The notes under the pieces are model-generated. The model ran no database searches. It was not told where the DNA came from and saw only the letters and a program-made list of their open reading frames with translations. DNA of 64,000 bases from Chitinophaga niastensis (GTDB lineage Bacteria; Bacteroidota; Bacteroidia; Chitinophagales; Chitinophagaceae), in contig NZ_PYAW01000003.1 of the NCBI RefSeq assembly GCF_003014755.1, positions 248,001 through 312,000 on the forward strand. The letters are read 5' to 3'. Shown here piece after piece: positions 44,256-53,402 of the stretch. The translations under genes were made by a program, and so were the position numbers. The stretch's first letter is position 1. The number at the start of each line of letters is the position of its first letter.

Positions 44256-45995
44256 TTACTTAACGCCTATCACCTGCAACCAGTTTTTGCCGGCGGGCTT
44301 ATTCTCTCCCTGCAATGTAATGCCTATCCAGTTGAGGATAGAAGGGGTTACATCATTAATAGTGATGGCCGGATCACCGGCATATAAAGGTATACCGAGG
44401 AAGTCCCAGCTATAACTTCCTTCTAACAGAAAATCCTGTTTTGAAGGGCTCATATCTTTAAACCGGCTGCTGCCTGTTTCCTGGCAACTCCAGTAACCAA
44501 TAAGATTTTTATAATTAGGATGGTCCGCAGCCACACCAGCTATACCAGCATCTTTTTTTATGATGTCATCTGTTAACACCGTATTCCAAATATGCACATC
44601 GGCCATATACATGTCCAGTTCATCATACTGAATATCCGGATTATAACCCATTACCAGCGGGCTTGCTGACTCAATCTTTGCCAATGCATTTTCCATAGTG
44701 GCAGTGGATTTACCTGCACCATCCACATAAACACCGATGGTATAAGTATTCCCTTTTACCGGATCATTGTTATACGCTGCAGTAGCTGTCACCGTATGAA
44801 AAGTACCATCCAGGATAGCCGTAGCAGCAGATACTTCTACCCGTTGGTTACCATCTGCCAGGTAAAAAAGGATTTTTTCTCCGTTCCTCACCAATGACCA
44901 TCCTGCTAAATTGGTGTTATCACCACGACTTATACATTTAGTCAGGAATGGCGGGTAATACATGGTATAGTCGTTATTAACACCAAGATTGAACTTCACC
45001 TTTGCTTCAATGGTCATAGATCCGTTACCTACATTATAAAGTCCGCCGTCATTATTTACTGCACGCACAAAATTGGATGCGCCACCGTGAAAGCGTACTG
45101 CGTTATTCAACATAGCGGGAGCGGTTACTTTTGCAGGTGTGATCAGCGGGCTATAAAAAATTGTAAAGGTATTTCTCTGTTCAAAAGTTTTACCGCCCAT
45201 TTTTTTGTTATCACCACCACTGGTAGATTGAATGATCACCAGCCAATCTTCATTCCCGGCCTGTTTCCTGGCTTTCAGCGCATCCAGCATTTTTCCAATA
45301 TAGCCATCTATATCCGTTATCGTTTGATGATAAGCAGGGTTATCATTAAAGCCTGATTGCAGCCCTACTACTGCCGGTTGAATGAAGTTTGCCAGTACCA
45401 CATCCGGATCAAGATTGGTGAGCTCATTAATGGCTGCATCAGCAACGGCTTTATCGCCGTCGCTTCTCTTTGTTTCAATTACCTTGTCGGCAGTATTAAA
45501 GATGAAGTTACCCAGGTCTTCCCAGGGTGTGATGGCCGTAACTTTTGTATTGATATCATCTTCTTTCAGATAATGAATAAAGCTGTTGTAATACTTGATA
45601 TCGGCATGGCTTCCTTCTACTGATTTTGGAATCAATGTACTGTCACCTATCTGGTGCGTGGGGTAGCCAAAACCAGTCACCACACTTGTCCAGCCAGCTG
45701 CCACTGTGGAAACAGTATCTGCAAGGCCATCAAAAGTATATACACTTTGTGGCAGCAGCCCTGTCATGGCTGTAGGATGAAAGCTCTCCACCAGTTTACC
45801 CGGAGCGCCATCAATCCCAATCAGCAAAACTTTTCTTTTCTTTAGTTTGGCGCCACCAAAACTTTGACCAGCTGTATCTGCATCATATTTCATATAAGGC
45901 GGCACCTCCTTCCTGCAGGCAGTCATACCGGCAATCAGCATCACCGCAGCCGCTATCATTGTCCCCCGTATATATCCTGATAATAATTTCTGCAT
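44256..45995 (-). CDS. Lipoprotein with alkaline-phosphatase-like, LamG-like and DUF4983 regions (copy 1)
   Basis: 579 residues with a lipobox near IAGMTAC (Cys27). Residues about 50-290 follow the alkaline-phosphatase/phosphodiesterase superfamily (VLLIGIDGAPG, GWTSVVTGFG, ITDIDGYIGKMLDALKAR, WLVIIQSTSGG). Usual metal-binding residues are replaced: the SDHG signature is STSG and the D-x-x-GH motif is VVGLQSGF. Residues about 310-500 form a LamG/concanavalin-like domain (GSMTIEAKVKF, GTFHTVTATAAY, DELDMYMADVHIWN), followed by a DUF4983-like tail (LIGYWSCQE, DVTPSILNWIGI). It is probably a surface binding protein. Two paralogues lie at 46033 and 49234. It is the last gene of the operon. Confidence 0.75.
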   Translation of the reverse strand: MQKLLSGYIRGTMIAAAVMLIAGMTACRKEVPPYMKYDADTAGQSFGGAKLKKRKVLLIGIDGAPGKLVESFHPTAMTGLLPQSVYTFDGLADTVSTVAAGWTSVVTGFGYPTHQIGDSTLIPKSVEGSHADIKYYNSFIHYLKEDDINTKVTAITPWEDLGNFIFNTADKVIETKRSDGDKAVADAAINELTNLDPDVVLANFIQPAVVGLQSGFNDNPAYHQTITDIDGYIGKMLDALKARKQAGNEDWLVIIQSTSGGDNKKMGGKTFEQRNTFTIFYSPLITPAKVTAPAMLNNAVRFHGGASNFVRAVNNDGGLYNVGNGSMTIEAKVKFNLGVNNDYTMYYPPFLTKCISRGDNTNLAGWSLVRNGEKILFYLADGNQRVEVSAATAILDGTFHTVTATAAYNNDPVKGNTYTIGVYVDGAGKSTATMENALAKIESASPLVMGYNPDIQYDELDMYMADVHIWNTVLTDDIIKKDAGIAGVAADHPNYKNLIGYWSCQETGSSRFKDMSPSKQDFLLEGSYSWDFLGIPLYAGDPAITINDVTPSILNWIGITLQGENKPAGKNWLQVIGVK

Positions 45996-46032
45996 AAACC
46001 ATTTGTTTTAAAAAGAAAAAATGCGCTTTCTG

Positions 46033-47709
46033 TTAGAAGAATTTAAGCCATAAGCGGCCACTTATCTCCCACTCCGAATTGATCTGAAGATTCAGCCAGT
46101 AAGCAACCTGGTAGAATACTTCTTTGGTATAGGGAGGTTGCTGCAAACCAAGGTTAGCCGCACAAGGCAACAGGTAGTTGAGTACATCCCAGTTGTAGTT
46201 ACCCTTCAGTGCAAAGTTTTTACCTGCAGCTCCCGGTGCCTCATTTTTTATCATACCACCTTTACCTTCCTTACAGGGCCAGTAGCCTATCAACCGGGCA
46301 TAGTTCGGATGTTTGGCATCAATCTGATTAGTGCAGGAGTATTTTGAAATCACATCGGCTGTCAATGAATCTGCCCATATACGCACATCAGACATATACA
46401 TATCTTCCGGTGTACCAAGTGAGCCGGGAATAAATCCCATGGTGAGCGGCGCAGTAGTCGTCAGGTCGCCCACCACCGTGATATCTTTTTTGTTATTGAA
46501 CACGCCGTCAGTATAGGTTTTTACCCATCTTTTATTTTTAGCATCGGTACTGATAACAGCCGACAGATGATGCCAGCTGCCATCATTTATTTTTCCACCC
46601 TTACACTGCACATTCGAATTTTTAACACTCCCGAAATTGATCTGCCATACATTTCCTTCCTGGAAAAAGCACCAGCCGGTAACATGATTATCAAAAGAAG
46701 CGCGCTTGGACAGGAAAGCAGGATAATAAGGACTGAACCCTTCACTATAGTTGCGCATCTTCGCTTCAATGGTATAATTACCAGTGCTGCCAATATTATA
46801 ACTGTTCTTATCCAACAGTACGCCGTTCACTGCGGCAGCATCTCTGTCATACATGTGTACCCCGTATTTGATGCTCATGGGTACTTCTACTTCATACTGA
46901 ATCAGATCAGGGCAGTAGTAGAGGGAAAAAGCATTTCTCTCCTGATCAGAGTCTTTGCCATAGGTATTATCCACTCCCCCGTGTGTAGACTGTATAATCA
47001 CCAGCCAGTTTTCATTGGCATAATCCGGTCTGCTTCTCATGGCATCCAGCAGGTTACCAATATAGCCGTCAACGTTAGTAATGGCATCAGTATATGTTTT
47101 TTGGTCTGCGCTGAAACCAGCTGTTTTTCCGGCTTTATTAATGCTGCTGAAATGAGTGATCATCAGATCAATGCTATCGTTCTTTAAACGATTCACTGCA
47201 GAATCTTTTACTACTGCATCATCATCGGCAGTGGTTACTTTCACCGCGGCATCTGCCATCAATGTTTTATTGAGCTGATCCCATCCGGTAACGGAAATTG
47301 ATTTCAGGTTACGCTGACCTGATTTTTTTATCAGGGTAAGAAATGATGCAAAGCGGGCACCACTAGGTGTGCGCGGAGTAAGGCTGCTGTCCAGGATCGC
47401 ATTTTTTTCTACACTGGTGCCGGTCATGATGTTGGCCCAGGAAGTAGCGTCATTGGTAATGCTGTCTGCTGTAGCATCCCAGCTGTAGGTACTGTGAGGC
47501 AGCAAACTTTTGATCACCGGCGGTTGCGCTTTTTTTATTTCAAGCCCGGTTAAACCGTCTACCACTATCAGCAGTACTTTACTTTTATCGGAAAACTTTG
47601 GCGGCTGCGTGTTATCATTCTTCACCAATGCAATCTTTGTGCAGGCTGTTATCAGCAATGCTGCAGCGAGCGTACCTCCAAGTATATATTTTGCGGATAT
47701 CATGCTCAT
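46033..47709 (-). CDS. Lipoprotein with alkaline-phosphatase-like, LamG-like and DUF4983 regions (copy 2)
   Basis: 558 residues from ATG 47709. An in-frame start at 47766 would overlap the peptidase gene and bury the lipoprotein signal (ALLITAC). The architecture is the same as copy 1: VLLIVDGLTG, TSWANIMTGTS, ITNVDGYIGNLLDAM and WLVIIQSTHGG (canonical SDHG altered to STHG). The acidic-His pair is replaced in SSINKAGKTAGF. A LamG-like domain (NYTIEAKMRN, DGSWHHLSAVIST, EDMYMSDVRIWADS) and a DUF4983-like tail (LIGYWPCKEG) follow. It lies 35 bp after the M60 peptidase gene. Enzyme activity is doubtful. Confidence 0.75.
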   Translation of the reverse strand: MSMISAKYILGGTLAAALLITACTKIALVKNDNTQPPKFSDKSKVLLIVVDGLTGLEIKKAQPPVIKSLLPHSTYSWDATADSITNDATSWANIMTGTSVEKNAILDSSLTPRTPSGARFASFLTLIKKSGQRNLKSISVTGWDQLNKTLMADAAVKVTTADDDAVVKDSAVNRLKNDSIDLMITHFSSINKAGKTAGFSADQKTYTDAITNVDGYIGNLLDAMRSRPDYANENWLVIIQSTHGGVDNTYGKDSDQERNAFSLYYCPDLIQYEVEVPMSIKYGVHMYDRDAAAVNGVLLDKNSYNIGSTGNYTIEAKMRNYSEGFSPYYPAFLSKRASFDNHVTGWCFFQEGNVWQINFGSVKNSNVQCKGGKINDGSWHHLSAVISTDAKNKRWVKTYTDGVFNNKKDITVVGDLTTTAPLTMGFIPGSLGTPEDMYMSDVRIWADSLTADVISKYSCTNQIDAKHPNYARLIGYWPCKEGKGGMIKNEAPGAAGKNFALKGNYNWDVLNYLLPCAANLGLQQPPYTKEVFYQVAYWLNLQINSEWEISGRLWLKFF

Positions 47710-47744
47710 AGATTTTTTTTCTGTAGATGACTGTTGGTTGATGA

Positions 47745-49208
47745 TTATCTGATATCGTTTGTCCATACTTGTTCTGTCAGCAATGGCAGCTGACTTACCT
47801 CAGCCACGGCGGAAGGCGATACCACTATACCCCAGTGATCAAAGAATGGTTTTAAATTTACACCGGCATAATTACTGGCTTTTACGAAGAAGAAATTTTT
47901 CTTCACCTCATTGATATAAGAAGCGCGGGGTTCATGACGGCCTTCTTTACAGATATATCCCATCATTCCGTAACCATACCGCTGAAACAACTGTACAAAG
48001 GGTACCAGGCGCTGAAATACGTCCGTCACGGAAGAAAAACGTTTGGATGTACCTGAGGTTGCCGCCCAGTCCAGTGCCGGTTGCACAAAATCCTGTCCGG
48101 CGTCGTATATGCGTGGGGGTTTTACACCGTGCCGCTGTGCTACCTGGAATACAAACAGGTTATTGGAGGTTTCCCCCAAACCATCAGCGCCGCTCCAGCT
48201 CCACATATCGTTCATTTGAAAGTTATGCCCCAGTTCATGAAAAGGCCCCCAGCTGGCACCCTGGTTGATCATCGCAGTATCGAGAAAATCGCTGTGCCAG
48301 TCGAGATAAGCCATACAAGGATAACCATTATGTCCGCTACCCAGTGAAATCTGGATGTCCAGTACAAAACGGTGCGGTGTACCCGGTGCCTGATCAATCG
48401 GATCAGCAGGATTATCAGACAATCCATACCACTCATGGTAATCTTTTTCTACTACTTCATCCCATTTTTTCACCACCGCATCGGCGCTGAAATTGTCCAG
48501 CATCCCCAGCAATACTTTACGGTAGAGGGTCATGATAAAACGTTTGCCTCTGAGCTCCAGTACGGGTACCTGTGAATGACGCACCTGGTCTTTCCAGGCA
48601 GCATCCGTGCTTTCTCCCAGTACAAAATCGGGCGACTTACAAACGTTGCTGAGTGTAACGGTTAGTTTTCGTTTAGCCGGTCCCGGTGGTATCAGGTAGA
48701 TAAGTCCGCCGTAGATATTTCGTATATAGTTCACACCCGGTAATATCACTTTCTGTGTAGTAATAATACCAGCGCGCAATTGCGGCAACTTACCATTTAC
48801 ATTATCTGTATGCGAGCCAATCTGTATGGCCAGTCCTTCCATGCCTGCAGGCACATCTATCTTCACCAATTCGCCCGGTGCTGCGTAATAGCCGGTACTC
48901 ATCCAGTTGCCTGGTGGGACACTGATCCTGATAAGAGGTGATACCTTTTTATAATCCAGGTCAACGGTTACCGTTACATTATTCAGACGGGGTTCTACAA
49001 CAGATACCAATCCGGGGAACTTGCGTGCATCCGGAAAACCACTGCTATCTATTTTAAACATGCTGGTATCAATACCTCCTACACCAACAGTATCAATAGC
49101 AGCAGGTGTATCGTAACCATCTTTGAAATTATAATCTTTTTTACAGGCGGCCAGCAGGGTAACCAGTAGTGATAACCCAACGACGGACCTGATAGCGGAT
49201 ATTTTCAT
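47745..49208 (-). CDS. M60-type (enhancin-like) zinc metallopeptidase lipoprotein
   Basis: 487 residues with a lipobox LLAAC (Cys22) followed by KKDY. The gluzincin motif HELGH at 324-328 (PFHELGHNFQ) and Glu346 in GLGETSNNLF fit the M60 pattern HExxH-x(n)-E. An upstream beta-sandwich region (residues about 70-200, including SVPPGNWMSTGYYAAPGE) is the usual M60 accessory part. M60 peptidases cleave mucin-like O-glycoproteins next to glycans. It is placed between two DUF4983 lipoprotein genes in an operon with two SusCD pairs. This suggests glycopeptide or protein processing at the cell surface, which is inference. Confidence 0.85.
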   Translation of the reverse strand: MKISAIRSVVGLSLLVTLLAACKKDYNFKDGYDTPAAIDTVGVGGIDTSMFKIDSSGFPDARKFPGLVSVVEPRLNNVTVTVDLDYKKVSPLIRISVPPGNWMSTGYYAAPGELVKIDVPAGMEGLAIQIGSHTDNVNGKLPQLRAGIITTQKVILPGVNYIRNIYGGLIYLIPPGPAKRKLTVTLSNVCKSPDFVLGESTDAAWKDQVRHSQVPVLELRGKRFIMTLYRKVLLGMLDNFSADAVVKKWDEVVEKDYHEWYGLSDNPADPIDQAPGTPHRFVLDIQISLGSGHNGYPCMAYLDWHSDFLDTAMINQGASWGPFHELGHNFQMNDMWSWSGADGLGETSNNLFVFQVAQRHGVKPPRIYDAGQDFVQPALDWAATSGTSKRFSSVTDVFQRLVPFVQLFQRYGYGMMGYICKEGRHEPRASYINEVKKNFFFVKASNYAGVNLKPFFDHWGIVVSPSAVAEVSQLPLLTEQVWTNDIR

Positions 49209-49233
49209 TACTCAGTTTTTTAAGTTGAACATC

Positions 49234-50973
49234 TTATTTATTTGCCGGGATCGGAAAATCACGGTAATTGGCCGGCCATGCTTTTCCTTCCAGGTTCCAG
49301 TCCGCTTGCACAGGTACTTTCATCCAGCCGAGGATCACAAAAGGTATATCAGCAGGATTGGGCACATACTTCTCCTGGTTAGGAATCACCGGAAAGAGGT
49401 AACCACTCAAATCACTAAAAGATGACCATGTATATTTTCCTTTCAGGGATAAATTCTTTTTGGAAGGACTCTGATCGGTAAACACAGCCCCCTTGCCATC
49501 TGTACAGGGCCAGTAGCCAATCAGGTTAGCATAGTTGGGATGCGCGCGGTTTACATAGGTACGTGGCGCCCATAGTTTAATGGTTTCATCAGATACTACG
49601 GTATTGAATATACGAACATCGGTCATGTACATATCTACATACTGGTCTGTAAACACTGCTTCAAAATATCCGAGGATAGTATTTCTATCTGTTTTGAACC
49701 CATTAATATTAGCATTTACAATGCTGCCGGTTACTTTATTATCTCCATCAATAAACAGTGCTGTATTCACTGTATTACCATTGATTTCCACCGTGCCGGT
49801 AATGTTATGCCAATCGCCGTCTTTAAAGTTACCAGACCCCACTTCTGCTTTTGTAGTACCATCTGCTACATAAAATGAAATATTGCTTCCGTTACGGAAA
49901 AATGCCCATCCCGGATTAGCGCTGGAGCGCTGTGTACATTTACCAAAAAAGGGAGGGTAACTAAAGGTGTAGTTGCCATTAGGTCCTTTATTAAATTTCA
50001 CTTTTGCTTCAAATGTCATGTTCCTTCCCTGGATGTTATAGAAGTCGCCATCGGCTATTTCAGCACGTACGTAGCTGTCCGGAGGACCGAATAACCTTAC
50101 GGTACTGCCTTCATAGGCCACCCTGATATTTTCGGGCCGTACAATCACCTGGCTTTCAAAACGTGGATTGAAGAATAAGGTAAAAGTATTTTGTACCGGA
50201 TTGGTGAAAGGTGTACCGTCAGCATCCTGTGGTGCTACCGGCCATGTGCCACCATGATTGGAAGTAACTATTACCAGCCAGTTTTCATCTGCATAGTTTT
50301 TCCGGGCACGCAGTGCATTCATTATTTCACCGACCTTGTTATCGGCATCCTGAATTGCATTTACATATTGCGGGATGGATTCATCATAACCATATTGTTT
50401 GCCTGCTGCATTTACCTGGTTAAATTCGGCAAATACGATGGTGGCGCTGTCGTTGCCCAGTTCATTGATCACAGCGTTTTTTACATCGGTATCTGAAGTA
50501 AATACTTTATTTACATCCATGCTGTTGCCTATCAGTTGCTGGCTGAGTGGCGCGGCCGCACAAAAGGCAGCACTACGGGACAGTACACCGGCATCTTTTA
50601 AATATTTAGTAAAAACAGGGTGATTAACGAGGTCTGCTTTCGTATAGTCGTCACCGATAACACCATGTTGTTTACCGGTAACACCTGTCAGCATATCAGC
50701 CCAGGTAGCGCCATCAGCGCCGGAAACATCCCCGATACCGCTCCATGAAAAAACGGCGCTATCGCGCATACTCCATATTACAGCAGGTTTCAGGGACCTC
50801 ATCGTTTCTCCTCTTACACCATCTATCACCAGGCAAAGTACTTTTGGCTTACCGGAAAGTTTGCCGGGGTCATTGGTATACACTTTGCCATCCAGCGTAT
50901 CCTTGCTCTCCTTGTTACAGGCGCATAACGAAAGGATGGCTGCAACTCCCAAAAGCGGAATGATCTTTTTCAT
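49234..50973 (-). CDS. Lipoprotein with alkaline-phosphatase-like, LamG-like and DUF4983 regions (copy 3)
   Basis: 579 residues with lipobox LSLCAC (Cys19). The phosphatase-like half has VLCLVIDGVRG, GATWADMLTG, IQDADNKVGEIMNALRAR and WLVIVTSNHGG (canonical SDHG altered to SNHG). The GH pair is replaced by GK in NAAGKQYGY. The LamG-like half has NMTFEAKVKFNKG, DGDWHNITGTVE, QYVDMYMTDVRIFN, and the tail has LIGYWPCTDG and SPSKKNLSLKG. It is the closest of the three to a normal phosphatase layout but still lacks metal ligands. It sits 25 bp before the M60 gene, in the same operon. Confidence 0.75.
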   Translation of the reverse strand: MKKIIPLLGVAAILSLCACNKESKDTLDGKVYTNDPGKLSGKPKVLCLVIDGVRGETMRSLKPAVIWSMRDSAVFSWSGIGDVSGADGATWADMLTGVTGKQHGVIGDDYTKADLVNHPVFTKYLKDAGVLSRSAAFCAAAPLSQQLIGNSMDVNKVFTSDTDVKNAVINELGNDSATIVFAEFNQVNAAGKQYGYDESIPQYVNAIQDADNKVGEIMNALRARKNYADENWLVIVTSNHGGTWPVAPQDADGTPFTNPVQNTFTLFFNPRFESQVIVRPENIRVAYEGSTVRLFGPPDSYVRAEIADGDFYNIQGRNMTFEAKVKFNKGPNGNYTFSYPPFFGKCTQRSSANPGWAFFRNGSNISFYVADGTTKAEVGSGNFKDGDWHNITGTVEINGNTVNTALFIDGDNKVTGSIVNANINGFKTDRNTILGYFEAVFTDQYVDMYMTDVRIFNTVVSDETIKLWAPRTYVNRAHPNYANLIGYWPCTDGKGAVFTDQSPSKKNLSLKGKYTWSSFSDLSGYLFPVIPNQEKYVPNPADIPFVILGWMKVPVQADWNLEGKAWPANYRDFPIPANK

Positions 50974-51007
50974 ACTATGATTAACTGATTGTGATGATTA
51001 CTTTGAT

Positions 51008-52648
51008 TTACTTTTCAATGACCATGCGGAAAATATTTCCTACCCGGGTATTATCAAATGAGGTGATAGCACCATATACAATAACAGCCAGCTCACCTTC
51101 AGCAGAAGTAGTTTCCTGCATACCGTAAACAAATCCTATCATTTTACCGGTATTGTTATAACCTGCTGCCAGCGTGCCATCCGGGTTAATGATAACCATT
51201 CCTTCTCTCACATAATTATCATACCTGTTAAAAAATCCGGCTACTACTATCAACCCGTTATTGAGCTGAATAGCATGACTGGCAGTACCCGAATGAAATT
51301 GCTTAGGTAAGAAAGTACTTACCGGAGAGCCGTCTTCATTCAGCAGCATAATACCGTTGCAAGGGATGCCGTTGTAAGACTGAAAGTTTCCGGTAATAAT
51401 AATTTTCCTGGTAACAGCATTGTATTTAGCGGAGTAAATACGGTCATTTGCACCGGTGCCTGCTCTGAAAGCCGGATCAAGGTTACCATTTGCATCCAGG
51501 CAAACGATATTACCGGCAGCTATGCCATCAAATTTATTGAAGGAGCCCGCCAGGACCAGCTTACCACCAGGTAATAAAAATCCATCTATTATGCTGCCAT
51601 TGGCACCAGGAAGACCCTCATGCGTAGCCAGGTTATAATGATAGGTAGAGTCCAGGTTGCCGTCCCTGTCTGTAGCCAATACACTGTTTACTCTTCTGGT
51701 GTCTATGTACCGGATGGTTTTGGTGGAATTGCGATAGAATTTCTGCAAATAACCATATATCGTTCCGATGGTGATTACCCGGTTGTTGTAATAAAGCACT
51801 TTTTGAACAATGCCTGTAGTACCGCCGTTAAAAGCAGGAACGGTATCAAAGGAATTTTTCTCTGTTGCATTAGGATCATCTTCATGTGCATTACCGCTGG
51901 ATGTTTCTGTAGGAATGATCTGCACAGTAGTAGTATCAATAAGACCACCGGCATTGATGCGTGTGAGCTGGTTAATGTCTTTCATGCGGCCATACCGGGT
52001 AAAGAAGCCACCGATGATGAACTTACCATCCGGCAGCTGCACCGCGCTGCTGACAGAACCTGTACCGTATACAGCGGAATCTGTCTGGAAAGCAGGTACA
52101 AACTGCCCATGTTTTTCTATCATAGCAATACCATTGAGCGGATCTCCCACACCATTGCTGTTATACTGCTTAAAGGCACCTACCATCAGGTAGCGGTTAT
52201 CAGAAGTAGGCAGCAGGTAATTGATATAATCATCTGCGCCGGTACCTGATTTAAAAGTATTATCCAGCTTCACTTTGCCTATCACTTTAAATACCGGCGA
52301 CTGAAATACCTGCTGGCCGATATTGACATAAGCACTACCGGAACTGCTGCCAGCAGGCACGATGATAGTAATGGTTCCATCTGTAACAGCTACCACTTTT
52401 GCCTCCTGTTCCGACATAAAAAAATGTATAGAATCTTTGTATGGCAACAATCCTGTTACTTTAAACGTAACCTTATCACCGGCAGATCCCTGCGACGGAG
52501 CAGGTAGTTCCTCACTGAATTTTACACCCAGCGGTGATCTCCCGCCAGCATAAGGATTAGGATAAACCTTCTCGTTGTTTTTACCGCAACCGGCTACTAT
52601 TACCAATATCAGCAGCAGTAAACTAATTTTATATTTGAGCAATTGCAT
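51008..52648 (-). CDS. DUF5008 lipoprotein with IPT/TIG and delta-60-type repeat propeller
   Basis: 546 residues with lipobox IVAGC (Cys21). The N-terminal region (residues about 40-125) is IPT/TIG-like (GDKVTFKVTGLLPYKDSIHF, GTITIIVPAGSSSGSAYVNI). The remainder holds repeated beta-propeller blades of the delta-60 type (LPDGKFIIGGFFTRYG, LPGGKLVLAGSFNKFDG, TRKIIITGNFQSYNG, LNNGLIVVAGFFNRYDN). It is probably a surface-exposed binding or scaffold protein of the second SusCD module. It occupies the same position in that module as the DUF5007 protein does in the first. Confidence 0.8.
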   Translation of the reverse strand: MQLLKYKISLLLLILVIVAGCGKNNEKVYPNPYAGGRSPLGVKFSEELPAPSQGSAGDKVTFKVTGLLPYKDSIHFFMSEQEAKVVAVTDGTITIIVPAGSSSGSAYVNIGQQVFQSPVFKVIGKVKLDNTFKSGTGADDYINYLLPTSDNRYLMVGAFKQYNSNGVGDPLNGIAMIEKHGQFVPAFQTDSAVYGTGSVSSAVQLPDGKFIIGGFFTRYGRMKDINQLTRINAGGLIDTTTVQIIPTETSSGNAHEDDPNATEKNSFDTVPAFNGGTTGIVQKVLYYNNRVITIGTIYGYLQKFYRNSTKTIRYIDTRRVNSVLATDRDGNLDSTYHYNLATHEGLPGANGSIIDGFLLPGGKLVLAGSFNKFDGIAAGNIVCLDANGNLDPAFRAGTGANDRIYSAKYNAVTRKIIITGNFQSYNGIPCNGIMLLNEDGSPVSTFLPKQFHSGTASHAIQLNNGLIVVAGFFNRYDNYVREGMVIINPDGTLAAGYNNTGKMIGFVYGMQETTSAEGELAVIVYGAITSFDNTRVGNIFRMVIEK

Positions 52649-52675
52649 TATCTGAATAATTTGTGTGCTTAATAA

Positions 52676-53389
52676 TTATTTCCCCAGACCATACTGTACC
52701 ACCCGGCTGAAAAATTCAGATGGACTGAACCCAAAATAGTGGGTCCTGAATACGAGAACATGCACCACTCCATTATCCGGCTCTATATTTACAGAAGCCA
52801 CCGGTGCGGCATACCACGTCATTGGTGGTTGTGAAATGTCTGCCGTATAAGATACCTGCAATTGCCGGTAGCCTACATATTGCGCCCCTCCGTCGCTATG
52901 ATATACTACACCCAGGTTCATAGGCAGCCCGTCATAGGAGCGTATAAAAACACCGGGATAAGTTTTGTACTGCACCGGATCTATCTGCGGTATATCATTG
53001 AGCATGTATTTCCCTTTGAAAAGATACCGGGTGAGCATTTCGCGCCATAGTTGTGCAGGTACCTGTGTATAGCTGCTGATCGTATCTTTTCCCAACAGGT
53101 ATAATGTGGAGTTCACTATTCTCAGGGTACTGTCGAAACAGTCGTTGGAAGGCGCAAAGAAGGTGATGTTTTCTTTCCGGAAAACATCTTCCATTTGTGT
53201 GATTTCAATCACCTTTACCACATCGCTGAAATACTCTGGTTTAGATTTCAGATAATCCAGCACAGACCCGTTAAACTTGCCTTTAGCCAGGCCTGAATCC
53301 TGGTAATAATCTTTTTTACATGCGGCAAACAGCATCATTATTACTGTGAAACCGGTCATGAGGAATAGATAATTCTTTTTCATGTTCAT
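52676..53389 (-). CDS. Fasciclin (FAS1) domain lipoprotein, module 2
   Basis: 237 residues from ATG 53389. A longer in-frame start at 53419 overlaps the SusD gene and is not favoured. Lipobox FAAC is followed by KKDYY. The FAS1 fold is seen in SVLDYLKSKPEYFSDVVKVIE, NITFFAPSNDCFDSTLR and LTRYLFKGKYML. The C-terminal HVLVFRT completes the domain. FAS1 domains mediate adhesion or binding. The SusD-FAS1 pairing recurs at 59283-59963, so it is a constant part of this system. Confidence 0.82.
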   Translation of the reverse strand: MNMKKNYLFLMTGFTVIMMLFAACKKDYYQDSGLAKGKFNGSVLDYLKSKPEYFSDVVKVIEITQMEDVFRKENITFFAPSNDCFDSTLRIVNSTLYLLGKDTISSYTQVPAQLWREMLTRYLFKGKYMLNDIPQIDPVQYKTYPGVFIRSYDGLPMNLGVVYHSDGGAQYVGYRQLQVSYTADISQPPMTWYAAPVASVNIEPDNGVVHVLVFRTHYFGFSPSEFFSRVVQYGLGK

Positions 53390-53402
53390 GCTATGTTTAG
53401 GG

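Noticed and set aside
46567..47187. A 206-codon open frame antisense to the second DUF4983-type lipoprotein gene
   Set aside because: No domain, signal or conserved motif is seen, and it is fully overlapped by a well-supported gene.
51620..52249. A 209-codon open frame antisense to the DUF5008 gene
   Set aside because: It is a shadow of a gene with clear repeat architecture, and its sequence is low in recognisable protein features.
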